A stretch of DNA of 41,958 bases from Candidatus Hadersleviella danica (GCA_016711405.1 JADJSZ010000061.1:1-41958), one strand, 5' to 3'; positions 9,672-18,071 are shown, counted from the stretch's first letter. Program-made: numbers and translations. Notes: a model not told the origin generated them from the sequence alone.

Positions 9672-10499
9672 ATGTCTTTCACCATAGCCTTTCAAGGCGA
9701 ACACGGAGCCTATTCCGAGCAAGCTGTGCGCCAGCATTTTGGGGCAGAGGCCACCAGCTTGCCTTGCCGCAGTTTTGCCGAGATTTTCGAGGCGGTGCAT
9801 ACGGGGCGAGCCACCCACGGCATGTTGCCTGTCGAAAACTCCCTTGCTGGCACTGTTATCCCCGCCTACGATGAGTTGGTGGACCACGATTTGCGCGTCA
9901 TTGGCGAAGAAATTGTCCATGTGCAACATTGCCTGATGGCCGCACAGGGCACAAAACTGGAGGAGATACGCCGCGCCAAATCCCACCACCAAGCATTGGC
10001 GCAAACGGCCAAAACCTTGGCCAGATTGGGCATCGAGCCAATTGTCCATTACGACACGGCCGGGGCCGCCCGCGATTTAGCCAGCCAGCCCGAGCAAGGC
10101 ACGGCCGCCGTCGCCAGTGCCCTCGCGGCCGAAACCTACGGCCTCTCTATTTTGGCTCGCGACATACAGGACGAGCCGGGCAACTACACTCGCTTTTTTG
10201 TGCTGGCGCGGGAAGATGTGGCCTATCAGCCTGAACGGCCGTATAAAACCTCGCTCATCCTGACCACCCGCCACGCCCCCGGTGCCTTATATGCCGTTTT
10301 GGGCGAGTTGGCCACGCGGAACATCAACCTGACCAAAATCGAATCACGGCCGAGGCGCAATCGGCCGTGGCACTACTACTTTTTTGTGGATTTTGAGGGA
10401 CACATGAGCCAAACGGCCGTTCGCGAAGCCCTCCTCGCCATTCTCAACCACGCCTCCTCCCTCAAAGTCCTCGGCTCCTATCCAAAGAGTGGGGAGTAG
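9672..10499 (+). CDS. pheA: Prephenate dehydratase
   Basis: 275 aa, cytosolic. It converts prephenate to phenylpyruvate in phenylalanine synthesis. The N-terminus FQGEHGAYSEQA is the typical PDT start. The catalytic part includes LPVENSLAGTV, and NYTRFFVLAR contains the conserved T-R-F motif with the catalytic Thr. The C-terminal ~80 residues form an ACT domain (KTSLILTTRHAPGALY, INLTKIESRP) that gives feedback control by Phe in this family. No chorismate mutase domain is fused, so it is the monofunctional form. ATG 9672 is chosen because homology begins there; the open frame further upstream is repeat-derived. No SD is visible. Confidence 0.95.
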   Translation: MSFTIAFQGEHGAYSEQAVRQHFGAEATSLPCRSFAEIFEAVHTGRATHGMLPVENSLAGTVIPAYDELVDHDLRVIGEEIVHVQHCLMAAQGTKLEEIRRAKSHHQALAQTAKTLARLGIEPIVHYDTAGAARDLASQPEQGTAAVASALAAETYGLSILARDIQDEPGNYTRFFVLAREDVAYQPERPYKTSLILTTRHAPGALYAVLGELATRNINLTKIESRPRRNRPWHYYFFVDFEGHMSQTAVREALLAILNHASSLKVLGSYPKSGE

Positions 10500-10501
10500 A
10501 G

Positions 10502-10593
10502 AGGAGAGAGTGCTGAGTGCTGAGTCTTTCAGTCTTTCAGTCGGTCAGTCAATCCGCAATCCGCATTCCCCATTCCGCATTCCCCAATCCCCC
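10502..10593 (+). repeat. Composite repeat spacer after pheA, copy 2 of the direct repeat
   Basis: GAGTGCT heptamers, TTTCAGTC units, then AATCCGC/ATTCCCC heptamers, ending directly at the next ATG (10594). It is close to copy 1 at 9573-9671, so pheA sits between two direct repeats of about 95 bp. Confidence 0.85.
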
Positions 10594-12702
10594 ATGTTCC
10601 TTTTCCTGCTCCCCATCCTCCTCCTCGCCGTTTGTGGGGCAGTGGGGGCGGCCGTGCTGAGTTGGGCGGCCGAGGGGTGGGTTGAAGAGGGGCACGAGTG
10701 GCTGTTGGCCAGCGTCGCCCTTGGTTCGCTCCTGTTGGGCTGGCTCGCTTTGCTCTTGGCCGAGCTAGGGCTTTTTCGGGTGGGTTGGCTGGCGGGGGCG
10801 GCCGTGCTTCTCATTTTGGCCAGTTGGCCGCGCCGCGCCCACTGGTTGCCCACCCTGCGCTGGCCGAGCCTGCCCGAAGCGAGCTTCTTGGTGGGGATGG
10901 TGTTGCTCACGGCCGTACTTTTCTTTCGGCCGCACCGCTATGTCTCTGGGGGAGCTGATGCGGGTGTTTATGTCAACTTGGCCGCTACCATCGCCGACAC
11001 AGGAAGCATCACCCTGACCGACGAGACCCTGCCAGCCCTTGACCCCGCGCTCTACCCCGCCCTGCTCCGCACCCAACCCGCCAGTACCCACACCAATTAT
11101 TACTGGCAACCCGCGCTCACCGTGGACGACCCCGCCACGGGGCGCATCACCCCCCGCTTTTACCACCTCGCCCCTGTGTGGCAAGCTGTCGGCTACGCCC
11201 TGAGTGGGGTGTATGGGGCACTTCTCTTGCCACCGCTGTGGGCGCTGTTGGGCGGATGGGCTGTTTACGCCCTCGTGCGCCGGCTGTGGGGTTGGCCGTG
11301 GGCGGCCGTGGCTCTGCTGGCCCTCACCAGCAACACCATGCAACTCTGGTTTGCCCGCTACCCCACCACCGAATCGCTGACCCAATTTTTAATTTGGGTG
11401 GGGCTGTGGGCTTTTGTGGCGTGGGGCGACGGCCGCGAACAAAAAGCTCCGTGGGCATGGTTGGCAGGCTTGGCGTGGGGAGCCACCTTTTTGGCGCGTA
11501 TAGACACCTTTTTTATGGCGGCCATCCCCATTTTGCTGGCCGTGGCGTGGGTGGGCAAACGGCCGTGGCCGCGCACAAGCCGCTATTTTTTTGCGCCCCT
11601 CGTCCTGCTCCCGCTCCACTCCGCCCTGCACGGCTGGTTTCTCACCCGCCCTTATTTTTTGGAGACTTTCGGGCTGGTCTTCCGCTATGCGATACGAGAT
11701 GCCCACTTGTTGGGGGGCGCGGCCGTCATTGGCCTAGCCATCTTAGCCCTGTATGCCCGCTGGCAAACCCATTTTGTGGGCTGGGTGGTGCGCTATGAAC
11801 GGCCGCTCAAGTTGGTGGCCATTGCCGCCGTGCTGGTTTTGGCGGGCTACAACTGGTGGGTACGGCCGTTTTTAGTCGCTCCCGGCGGCATTTGGAACGA
11901 TTGGTACAGCGCGTTGCCCATTGCCAATTACGATCACGAGAATTTGCGCCGTTTGGGCTGGTACTTTACGCCGTTGGGCATTGCCCTCGCCGTAGCGGGG
12001 GTGGGGGTGTTGCTGTGGCGGCCGTCGCGCCGCACATGGGCACTGCTCCTGCTGGGGCTGATGTTTAGCCTGCTCTACCTGACCAGCATCCGCGCCAATC
12101 CCATCCAAATTTACACCATGCGCCGCTATGTGCCGGCCGTGTTGCCGTTTGGGGTGGTAACGGCCGTGGCCGCACTCTATCACCTCTGGCACATACAGGG
12201 GGTGTGGGGCAGATGGGCACAGGGCGCGGCCGTCGCCTGTGCCATCGGCTGGATAAGCTGGCAGGCCATCATCGCCCTGCCATTCACCCGCCAAGTGAAC
12301 CAAGTGGCTCTCCCCGAGCAAATCGCCGAACTGGCCGCGCAATTTCCGCGTGGCTCTGTGCTCATCTTCAACAACAGCGACCCTGTCGGGCAGGGGGATT
12401 TTCTGGGCACGCCATTGGCCATGCAACATGGCTTGCATGTTTTTGTGGTGCGCGACGCGGAGGCTCTCACGGCCGAAGCGTTGCGGGAGACCATCGGCCG
12501 TTGGCAAGCAGACGGCCGTGCCGTTTACTGGCTGGCCGTGCCCGATGGCCATCCGTGGCCGCTCGAGCCGTTTGCGGGTGCGCCCAACCACACCTACCAC
12601 ATCGAATTCGACCAATGGGAGGAGCGTTACGACATTCTGCCGTATCGCACCCACCTCTTCACATGGGCGGGAGAGGTGTATTTGGTTGGGAACGGCCAGT
12701 AG
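10594..12702 (+). CDS. Polytopic membrane protein, GT-C glycosyltransferase-like
   Basis: 702 aa with many hydrophobic segments (at least ten by eye). After three N-terminal segments there is an extracytoplasmic loop containing GGADAGVYVNLA, an acidic first-loop motif like that of GT-C (PMT/ArnT-type) lipid-sugar-dependent transferases. A second loop contains PRFYHLAPVWQ. The C-terminal ~140 residues are soluble and look like a periplasmic domain. These features fit an enzyme that transfers sugars from polyprenyl carriers to cell-envelope acceptors, but the exact substrate cannot be read. The start at 10594 (MFLFLLPILLLAV) begins the first membrane helix. A GT4 glycosyltransferase lies much further downstream, so there is no local operon clue. 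Confidence 0.7.
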   Translation: MFLFLLPILLLAVCGAVGAAVLSWAAEGWVEEGHEWLLASVALGSLLLGWLALLLAELGLFRVGWLAGAAVLLILASWPRRAHWLPTLRWPSLPEASFLVGMVLLTAVLFFRPHRYVSGGADAGVYVNLAATIADTGSITLTDETLPALDPALYPALLRTQPASTHTNYYWQPALTVDDPATGRITPRFYHLAPVWQAVGYALSGVYGALLLPPLWALLGGWAVYALVRRLWGWPWAAVALLALTSNTMQLWFARYPTTESLTQFLIWVGLWAFVAWGDGREQKAPWAWLAGLAWGATFLARIDTFFMAAIPILLAVAWVGKRPWPRTSRYFFAPLVLLPLHSALHGWFLTRPYFLETFGLVFRYAIRDAHLLGGAAVIGLAILALYARWQTHFVGWVVRYERPLKLVAIAAVLVLAGYNWWVRPFLVAPGGIWNDWYSALPIANYDHENLRRLGWYFTPLGIALAVAGVGVLLWRPSRRTWALLLLGLMFSLLYLTSIRANPIQIYTMRRYVPAVLPFGVVTAVAALYHLWHIQGVWGRWAQGAAVACAIGWISWQAIIALPFTRQVNQVALPEQIAELAAQFPRGSVLIFNNSDPVGQGDFLGTPLAMQHGLHVFVVRDAEALTAEALRETIGRWQADGRAVYWLAVPDGHPWPLEPFAGAPNHTYHIEFDQWEERYDILPYRTHLFTWAGEVYLVGNGQ

Positions 12703-12713
12703 GGGTTACTGGT

Positions 12714-12750
12714 TATTCGTTATTGGTGAGGTGATGACCCCAATAACCAA
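12714..12750 (+). repeat. TTATTCG-type heptamers left of MITE family 2
   Basis: GGTTATTCGTTATTGGT is complementary to ACCAATAACGAATAACG found right of the element (12888-12904). The element is therefore embedded in an inverted pair of heptamer arrays. Confidence 0.7.
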
Positions 12751-12885
12751 TGGGTGTGTTTCATTTGGGTTGAAACATTGTAGGGGTAGGCCTTGTGCCT
12801 ACCCCCAGTCTCGCATTTACCAGAGGTCAGGGCAACCACAAGGGTTGCCCCTACGACGGCTCTCAACTGAAATGAAACACACCCA
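12751..12885 (+). mobile_element. MITE-like element, family 2 (135 bp)
   Basis: The ends are perfect 16-bp inverted repeats (TGGGTGTGTTTCATTT and its complement). TAACCAA flanks both sides (12744-12750 and 12886-12892), which looks like a 7-bp target duplication. The inside holds two hairpins: GGGGTAGGCCTTGTGCCTACCCC, given here as GGGGTAGG/CCTACCCC, and GGGCAACC/GGTTGCCC. There is no coding capacity. Because the flanks are themselves 7-base repeats, the duplication could instead be part of the array. Confidence 0.7.
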
Positions 12886-12913
12886 TAACCAATAACGAAT
12901 AACGAGTAACGTA
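12886..12913 (+). repeat. TAACGAA-type heptamers right of MITE family 2
   Basis: TAACCAA, TAACGAA, TAACGAG and TAACG follow the element directly. Confidence 0.75.
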
Positions 12914-12952
12914 TCCTCCCCCGTTTGCGGAGCCTCCCCCCCCATGTTAGAA

Positions 12953-12970
12953 TCGTGAAAATTTTCACGC
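12953..12970. promoter_or_regulatory. Rex operator (ROP site)
   Basis: The sequence contains the perfect palindrome CGTGAAAATTTTCACG (12954-12969). This matches the GTGAA-N4-TTCAC core of Rex operators. It lies about 29 bases before the rex start, beside a possible -10 hexamer (TTAGAAT, 12946-12952). Rex therefore probably represses its own gene when NADH is high. Confidence 0.85.
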
Positions 12971-12998
12971 ACTCGTAACCAGTCCCAAATTTTTACTT

Positions 12999-13655
12999 AT
13001 GTCAAATGGAAGCGGGTTTTCGCCCGTTCATAACACCATCCCTGATATTGTGGTCGGCCGTTTGCCACTCTACTTACGTGCCCTCACCTACATGGCCGAA
13101 GAGGGCAAAGCGACCACCTCTTCGCAAGAGCTAGGGGAGCGGCTGGGCATGAGTTCGGCCCAAATTCGCAAAGATTTATCCACCTTTGGCGAATTTGGCA
13201 AGCAGGGCACGGGCTACCACATTGGCTATCTGATTGGCCAATTGCGCCAAATCCTCAAACTAGACGATGAGTGGCGGGTGGCCGTGGTGGGCGCAGGCTT
13301 CCTCGGCCATGCACTGACCAACTACAACGGCTTTCGCCATCGCGGCTTTCGCATCTCGTGGGTGTTCGATAGCGACCCGGAGAAGATTGGTGAAGAGATG
13401 AATGGCCTTGTGGTGCAACCAATGGGGGAGTTGGAAGCGACGATTCAGCGCGAGGGAAGCCGGATGGCCATTTTGGCGGTACCCGCCTCGGCCGCGCAAG
13501 AAGTCACCGACCGCATGGTGGCCGCTGGTATCCGCGCCATTCTCAGCTACGCCCCCATCAACCTCACTGTGCCCCCCTACGTCCAAGTCCGTTACAGCGC
13601 CCCCGTGGTTGAGCTTCAGCACATGGCCTTTTATGTGGATAAGGCGTTGGTGTAG
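12999..13655 (+). CDS. rex: Redox-sensing transcriptional repressor Rex
   Basis: 218 aa. Residues ~1-85 form a winged-helix DNA-binding domain (LGMSSAQIRKDLSTFGEFGKQ is the recognition-helix and wing region). Residues from ~90 form a Rossmann NAD(H) domain with VVGAGFLGHAL (GxGxxG type, about residues 98-103). The C-terminal helix QHMAFYVDKAL is used for domain swapping in the dimer. Rex binds DNA when NAD+ is high and releases it when NADH rises, tuning fermentation and respiration genes. The start at 12999 gives the usual family length. The operator directly upstream supports autoregulation. The downstream genes are not obvious Rex targets. Confidence 0.96.
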   Translation: MSNGSGFSPVHNTIPDIVVGRLPLYLRALTYMAEEGKATTSSQELGERLGMSSAQIRKDLSTFGEFGKQGTGYHIGYLIGQLRQILKLDDEWRVAVVGAGFLGHALTNYNGFRHRGFRISWVFDSDPEKIGEEMNGLVVQPMGELEATIQREGSRMAILAVPASAAQEVTDRMVAAGIRAILSYAPINLTVPPYVQVRYSAPVVELQHMAFYVDKALV

Positions 13656-13713
13656 AAGAGTGCAGAGATAGAGATAGCTGTGTATAAGATGAGTCTCACA
13701 AACACGGATGAAA

Positions 13714-13773
13714 AGTAAATAGTGAGTAGTGAGTAGTGGAGAACTATTCACTACTTACTACTTACTACTTACT
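13714..13773 (+). repeat. Hairpin of inverted heptamers (AGTGAGT / ACTACTT)
   Basis: The left arm (13714-13738) contains AGTAAAT and repeated AGTGAGT-type units. The right arm (13749-13773) contains repeated ACTACTT units. The arms pair over about 25 bases with a few mismatches around a 10-base loop. It may act as a terminator-like hairpin after rex, though no T-run follows. Confidence 0.75.
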
Positions 13774-13817
13774 CGAGTAGAGAATTCCTTTACCACAGGG
13801 GGAATCCATAGCCACCC

Positions 13818-14123
13818 ATGAACATTGAATTTGAAGGTGAAATTTGGTTTTGGAGAGGGCCTGCCCCGTGGTATTTTGTCACAGTGCCTGCCGAGCTATC
13901 GAGCGACCTGAAAGGGGTTTCGGGCTTTGTGACCTATGGTTGGGGGATGATTCCCGTGCGGGTGCGGATTGGGAAAACTGTGTGGGAGACTTCGCTGTTC
14001 CCCAAAGACGGCCGTTACCTTGTGCCCCTCAAAACAACTGTTCGCCAAGCCGAAAAGCTGAGCGAACATGATATCGTGCTGATAAAGTTGGAAGTTCTTT
14101 CAGCCGTAAGTGGTAATTTGTAA
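13818..14123 (+). CDS. DUF1905 family protein
   Basis: 101 aa, soluble. It carries the family pattern: F-GEIWFWRGPAPWYFVTVP at the N-terminus, GWGMIPVRVRIG in the middle and LFPKDGRYLVPLK near the C-terminus. DUF1905 domains are small beta-rich proteins, often fused to or beside YdeI/OmpD-associated domains; their biochemical role is unknown. Here it stands alone. The ATG at 13818 fits the family start. No partner gene is adjacent. Confidence 0.85.
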   Translation: MNIEFEGEIWFWRGPAPWYFVTVPAELSSDLKGVSGFVTYGWGMIPVRVRIGKTVWETSLFPKDGRYLVPLKTTVRQAEKLSEHDIVLIKLEVLSAVSGNL

Positions 14124-14177
14124 TTCCATTAGGCCATTCCCAAAATTTAATTATCCTGATGGGTGAAGAATTTTTTG

Positions 14178-14240
14178 ACACGAATTTCACGAATGACACG
14201 AATTTCCTCGTGAAATTCGAGAAATTCGTGAAATTCGTGT
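14178..14240. repeat. Dispersed ACACGAATTTC-type inverted repeat
   Basis: Repeated ACGAATTTCACGAAT and AATTCGTGAAATTCGTGT words form an interrupted hairpin in the spacer between the DUF1905 and DinB-like genes. It has no coding capacity and resembles a dispersed intergenic repeat. Confidence 0.6.
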
Positions 14241-14319
14241 TTCGTTTTAATTGGTTTGGATAATTATTTTTCTGTAACGGCCTTAGAGCAGTTACCAATT
14301 ACCCCACCAAGGAGATGTC

Positions 14320-14814
14320 ATGACCATGATTGTTGATAACCAGATGTTGTGGCGACAGTTTGCCATTCCCATAGACATGTTGCGCAATGCGTTGCGCGAT
14401 TGCCCCGACGAACTGTGGGAAACGCCGTTGTGGGCAGACGAACCCGACCAGTGGGTGGCCAAGGGTTTCTCCCAATTTTGGTATTTGGGCTACCACACCC
14501 TGTTTTGGCTCGATTTATATTTGACAGGGGCGGAAGAGGGGTTTGCGCCGCCCGCGCCATTCGATCTTGTGGAAATGGTGGATGGGGAGACGTTGCCGCG
14601 CACCTATACCCGCGCCGAATTACTCGGCTATTGGGCGGAGTGCCGCCAGCGGTGCGAGGCGACGATTTTGGCGCTCTCCACCGAACAGGCCCAGCAGTTG
14701 TGTGTATTCCCGTGGGGGACTGTGCCGTTTGGGGAGTTGTTGCTTTACAACATGCGCCATGTGCAGGAGCATAGTGCCCAATTGTTGATGTTTTTGGGGA
14801 ACCAGCAACGATAG
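14320..14814 (+). CDS. DinB-like superfamily protein
   Basis: 164 aa four-helix-bundle protein. The pattern of three His ligands fits the DinB/YfiT metalloprotein fold: His in LGYHTLFWLDLYL and two in NMRHVQEHSAQL. Families with this fold include thiol S-transferases and mycothiol/bacillithiol-dependent enzymes, so a detoxification role is possible but not shown. A good SD (AAGGAG, 14309-14314) precedes the ATG at 14320. It is one of four DinB-like genes in the window and is the most distant from the other three. Confidence 0.75.
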   Translation: MTMIVDNQMLWRQFAIPIDMLRNALRDCPDELWETPLWADEPDQWVAKGFSQFWYLGYHTLFWLDLYLTGAEEGFAPPAPFDLVEMVDGETLPRTYTRAELLGYWAECRQRCEATILALSTEQAQQLCVFPWGTVPFGELLLYNMRHVQEHSAQLLMFLGNQQR

Positions 14815-14894
14815 AAGCGGTCTAACAAGCTATCTATCAGGTGCCCTGCACCCGAGTAGGTGCTTTTGACAAAACCCGAAAAGGATTCAAGACC

Positions 14895-15278
14895 ATGACC
14901 AACGAAAACTTAAAACTTTCCCACATCGGCCAGATAGCCGTGACCGTTGGTGATATTGAAACAGCAGTAGCCTTCTATGGCGATATTTTGGGGTTGGAGA
15001 TTCTGTTTCGAGCAGGCCCGAACCTTGCCTTTCTCAATGCAGGCGGTGTTAGGCTGATGCTCAGCACGCCACAGGGGGCAGGCGCTGTCGGCCACAACTC
15101 CATTTTGTATTTTACGGTGACAGATATTGAGGCCGTTTATTCGGCCATTGTGGCACGGGGTGCTACCGTGGAACGGGAACCACAATTGGCGGCCAAGATG
15201 CCTGACCATGAGCTTTGGACAGGGTTTTTGCGGGATCCCGATGGGAATTTAGTGGGGCTGATGGAAGAGAAGCGGTAA
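14895..15278 (+). CDS. VOC family (glyoxalase/bleomycin resistance-like) protein
   Basis: 127 aa. It has the paired beta-alpha-beta-beta-beta layout of vicinal oxygen chelate proteins: HIGQIAVTVGDIETAVAFYGD at the N-terminus with a metal-ligand His, and FLRDPDGNLVGLMEE at the C-terminus with the typical DPDGN turn and Glu ligand. Such proteins are metal-dependent lyases, dioxygenases or drug-binding proteins; the substrate is unknown. ATG 14895 is preferred over an upstream in-frame ATG at 14841 because AAGGA lies about ten bases before it and homology starts there. Confidence 0.85.
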   Translation: MTNENLKLSHIGQIAVTVGDIETAVAFYGDILGLEILFRAGPNLAFLNAGGVRLMLSTPQGAGAVGHNSILYFTVTDIEAVYSAIVARGATVEREPQLAAKMPDHELWTGFLRDPDGNLVGLMEEKR

Positions 15279-15860
15279 TTGTAGCTGGGTTTATTGTGGG
15301 AGAGGAGAAGGAGCGGCCGTTCCCATGCCCAACTAGCAGGGCTTTTCAAAAGTCCTCTTAATGCAGAAGATGGTCGTTGGGGCGGGAGGGCGCGGAGAGA
15401 ATTTATGGGAAACAGGCGGGGTTTGTTCCGCGCCCGCTCGCCGGTGATTTAGGCAACCCTTGGGCGAGTGGGCGGCGAGAAGAGGTTTTATGATTTCAAT
15501 TGGCCTTCTGCGCTGCCCCCCCGCCCCTACCCCACGATTTTTGAAAAGCCCATCCCCAACCAGCCCCCTATAGCCGCACAACTTGGGGCTGTGTACAATC
15601 TTCGTAGTTGGCGGCTTGATTTTGTAAATGATTATGATTTGTCCTTCGATTGCGGATTTGTATGGGGGCATAAGGGCTTGCAAGCATGGAGGCGGGCGGG
15701 GCGTTACGCGGAGATGAATCAACTTTAAAACGTTAGTTAATAATGAAACTGATGAAATACTGATTACAAGAAATCAAGAAATCGAAACATAGCAAATTGT
15801 GCAACTGACTGCCGGCAGGAACACTACTCAGTTGAGACCAAGAAAGAAATCGATCCTGCT
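15279..15860. other. Gene-less stretch, no recognised content
   Basis: Two open frames of 86 and 129 codons occur on opposite strands (15468-15728 and 15333-15722), but neither has an SD, a recognisable domain or plausible composition. From about 15729 the base composition changes abruptly to AT-rich. I see no RNA gene here. Confidence 0.5.
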
Positions 15861-16450
15861 AGTTGTAAAAACCTGAGCCTAACCTAGCAAATTTAAAAAA
15901 TCGATATTATTTTTTCGGAAAACTGGCAAACCATCATTGGTAATTCACCTTGGGATCTTGTAGAAGAGCCTTTTCAGAAGCTAAGCATCAATTAAGAAAG
16001 AAAGAAACTCGAAGGAAATTACTAAAGCAAGCATTGCGGAATTCAACTATAACTTCAAGTGTCCATTTTTATGTAATATTTTTTGCCCAGAAAATGCATA
16101 ACGGACTAATTCCATGATTGGGAACCATTAAAAGGCGGAATTAATATATTCACCCATTTTCCTAAAGGCAATGCCGTCAGAAGAAACCCTCAAAGAAATA
16201 GTTAAATCAAAAAAGATTAGAGAAAAATAAATATTAAGCTGATTAGAGGCTAAAGAAGTGTCTCGATTATGATGTAAGCGGAAATGATAGGGACTCTTGT
16301 CTTCAAAGAAAATGGTTTTGAAGTATCAGCAAATTAGTCTTTAACAACATGGAATAAAGCAGATGAATTTTTGGTGGAAGGCAATCTTTTAGCAATGCAA
16401 ATGATTTGGAAAGATGAAAATTTCTAGTTGCAGAGCGAAGGCAGTTATGG
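15861..16450 (+). pseudogene. Decayed DNA adenine methyltransferase / type IIG restriction-like remnant
   Basis: The region is AT-rich, unlike its neighbours, and full of stops in every frame. A short open segment reads NWQTIIGNSPWDLVEEPFQK (about 15921-15980). The IGNSPWD part (15936-15956) matches the IGNPPW-D catalytic motif IV of N6-adenine methyltransferases in Eco57I-type enzymes. Other short fragments such as EGNLLAMQMIW near 16380-16415 look protein-coding but are in broken frames. I infer a horizontally acquired methylase or restriction-modification gene in late decay. The boundaries are approximate. Confidence 0.4.
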
Positions 16451-16655
16451 ATTATATTGAGAGATATAGGAAAATTATGTTGCTATCTGAATGCAATTGT
16501 CTTAAAAACTACCCGCTGAAGATGACGAAATTAATCATTCGAATGTAAAACATTTGTAGCAATTAGCCATTAATTAGCAGGTAACGCAAATGGTCACCGA
16601 ACATGAGTACGGCCGCCTGAAAGCCCATAGCCACAACCAACCACCCGCCATTGCC

Positions 16656-16661
16656 TATAAT
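16656..16661 (+). promoter_or_regulatory. -10 element TATAAT, possibly giving a leaderless LuxR mRNA
   Basis: TATAAT ends only six bases before the ATG at 16668, so transcription would begin at or next to the start codon. The same context, CATTGCCTATAATC, recurs before the DinB gene at 34617. No good -35 hexamer is seen. Confidence 0.5.
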
Positions 16662-16840
16662 CCCCCAATGGCCAACTCCATCCTCGCTACCAAACTGTAC
16701 ATTCCCCCCCCACGGCCGCAAACCGTCCCCCGCCCGCGCCTGCTCCAACAACTCAACCAGAGCCACCACCACAAACTCACCCTCATCTCCGCCCCTGCAG
16801 GCTTTGGCAAAACCACCCTCCTCAGCAACTGGATTGCTTC

Positions 16841-16875
16841 AATCCGCAATCAACAATCCGCAATCCACAATCACA
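16841..16875 (+). repeat. Heptamer array inside LuxR coding sequence (AATCCGC family)
   Basis: Five units: AATCCGC, AATCAAC, AATCCGC, AATCCAC, AATCACA. They encode an insert around IRNQQSAIHNH just after the Walker A helix. The same units occur in the spacers beside pheA. Confidence 0.8.
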
Positions 16876-18071
16876 TTGCTTGGCTATCGCTCGACGAAAA
16901 CGACAACGACCCCGCCCGCTTCCTCACCTACCTCGTCGCCGCCCTGCAAACCATCGCGGCCGAAATGGGGCACACCGTCCTGAGCCTGCTCCAATCCCCC
17001 CAGCCCCCAGCCCCCGAAGCAGTGCTCACTGCCCTGCTCAACGACATCGCCACCATCCCCACGACTTCATCCTCGTCCTCGACGACTACCACCTCATCGA
17101 ATCGCCACCGATTGACCAAGCCCTCGCCTTCCTGCTCCAGCATTTGCCCCCCCAAATGCACCTCATCATCGCCACCCGCGAAGACCCCCAACTGCCCCTC
17201 GCCCGCCTGCGCGGCCGTGGCCAGCTCACCGAACTCCGCGCCCAAGCACTGCGCTTCACCCCCAGCGAAGCGGCCGAATTCCTGACCCAAGTCATGGGGC
17301 TAACCCTCACGGCCGCCGAAATAGCCGCCCTCGAAACCCGCACCGAAGGGTGGATTGCGGGCCTGCAACTGGCCGCCCTCTCCATGCAAGGCCAGCACGG
17401 GCACAAAGAGACGGCCGACTTCATCCACTCCTTCACAGGGAGCCACCACTTTGTGCTGGATTACCTCGTCGAAGAAGTTTTGCACCAGCAACCCGCTCCC
17501 ATCCAAACCTTCCTCCTCCACACCGCCCTCCTCAACCGCTTGTGTGCGCCTTTGTGCGATGCTGTTTTGGGCGATGGCACGGCCGACAGCCAAGCCACCC
17601 TCGCCTATTTGGAACGCGCCAACCTCTTTATCATCCCCTTGGACGACGAGCGGCGGTGGTATCGCTACCACCACCTCTTTGGCGATTTATTGCGCCAGCG
17701 GTTGGCGCAAAGCATGGATGCGGCCGAGGTGGCCGAGTTGCACGGCCGTGCCAGCCTCTGGTACGAAGCCAACGGCTTGGACATCGAGGCGTTCCATCAC
17801 GCCACGGCCGCGCCCGATTTGGACCGCGCCGAGTATTTAATCGAAGGGCAAGGGCGAATGCCGCTCCAATTTCGGGGCGGCGCCGTGCCCATCCTGACAT
17901 GGCTCCAAACATTGCCCACGGCCGTGTTAGATGCCCGCCCCGCGCTGTGGGTCGCCTACGCCTCCACCTTGCTCGCCTTGGGGCGGGTGGCAGGGGTGGA
18001 GGAGATGGCGCAAGCGGCGGAAAATGCGCTGGCGAAGCGCAGAGGGGCGGAGGAGCAGAGGAGTGGAGGAG

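Noticed and set aside
15333..15728. Two overlapping open frames of 86 and 129 codons on opposite strands
   Set aside because: No SD, no known motif, odd composition rich in Pro and Arg; probably chance frames in GC-rich DNA.
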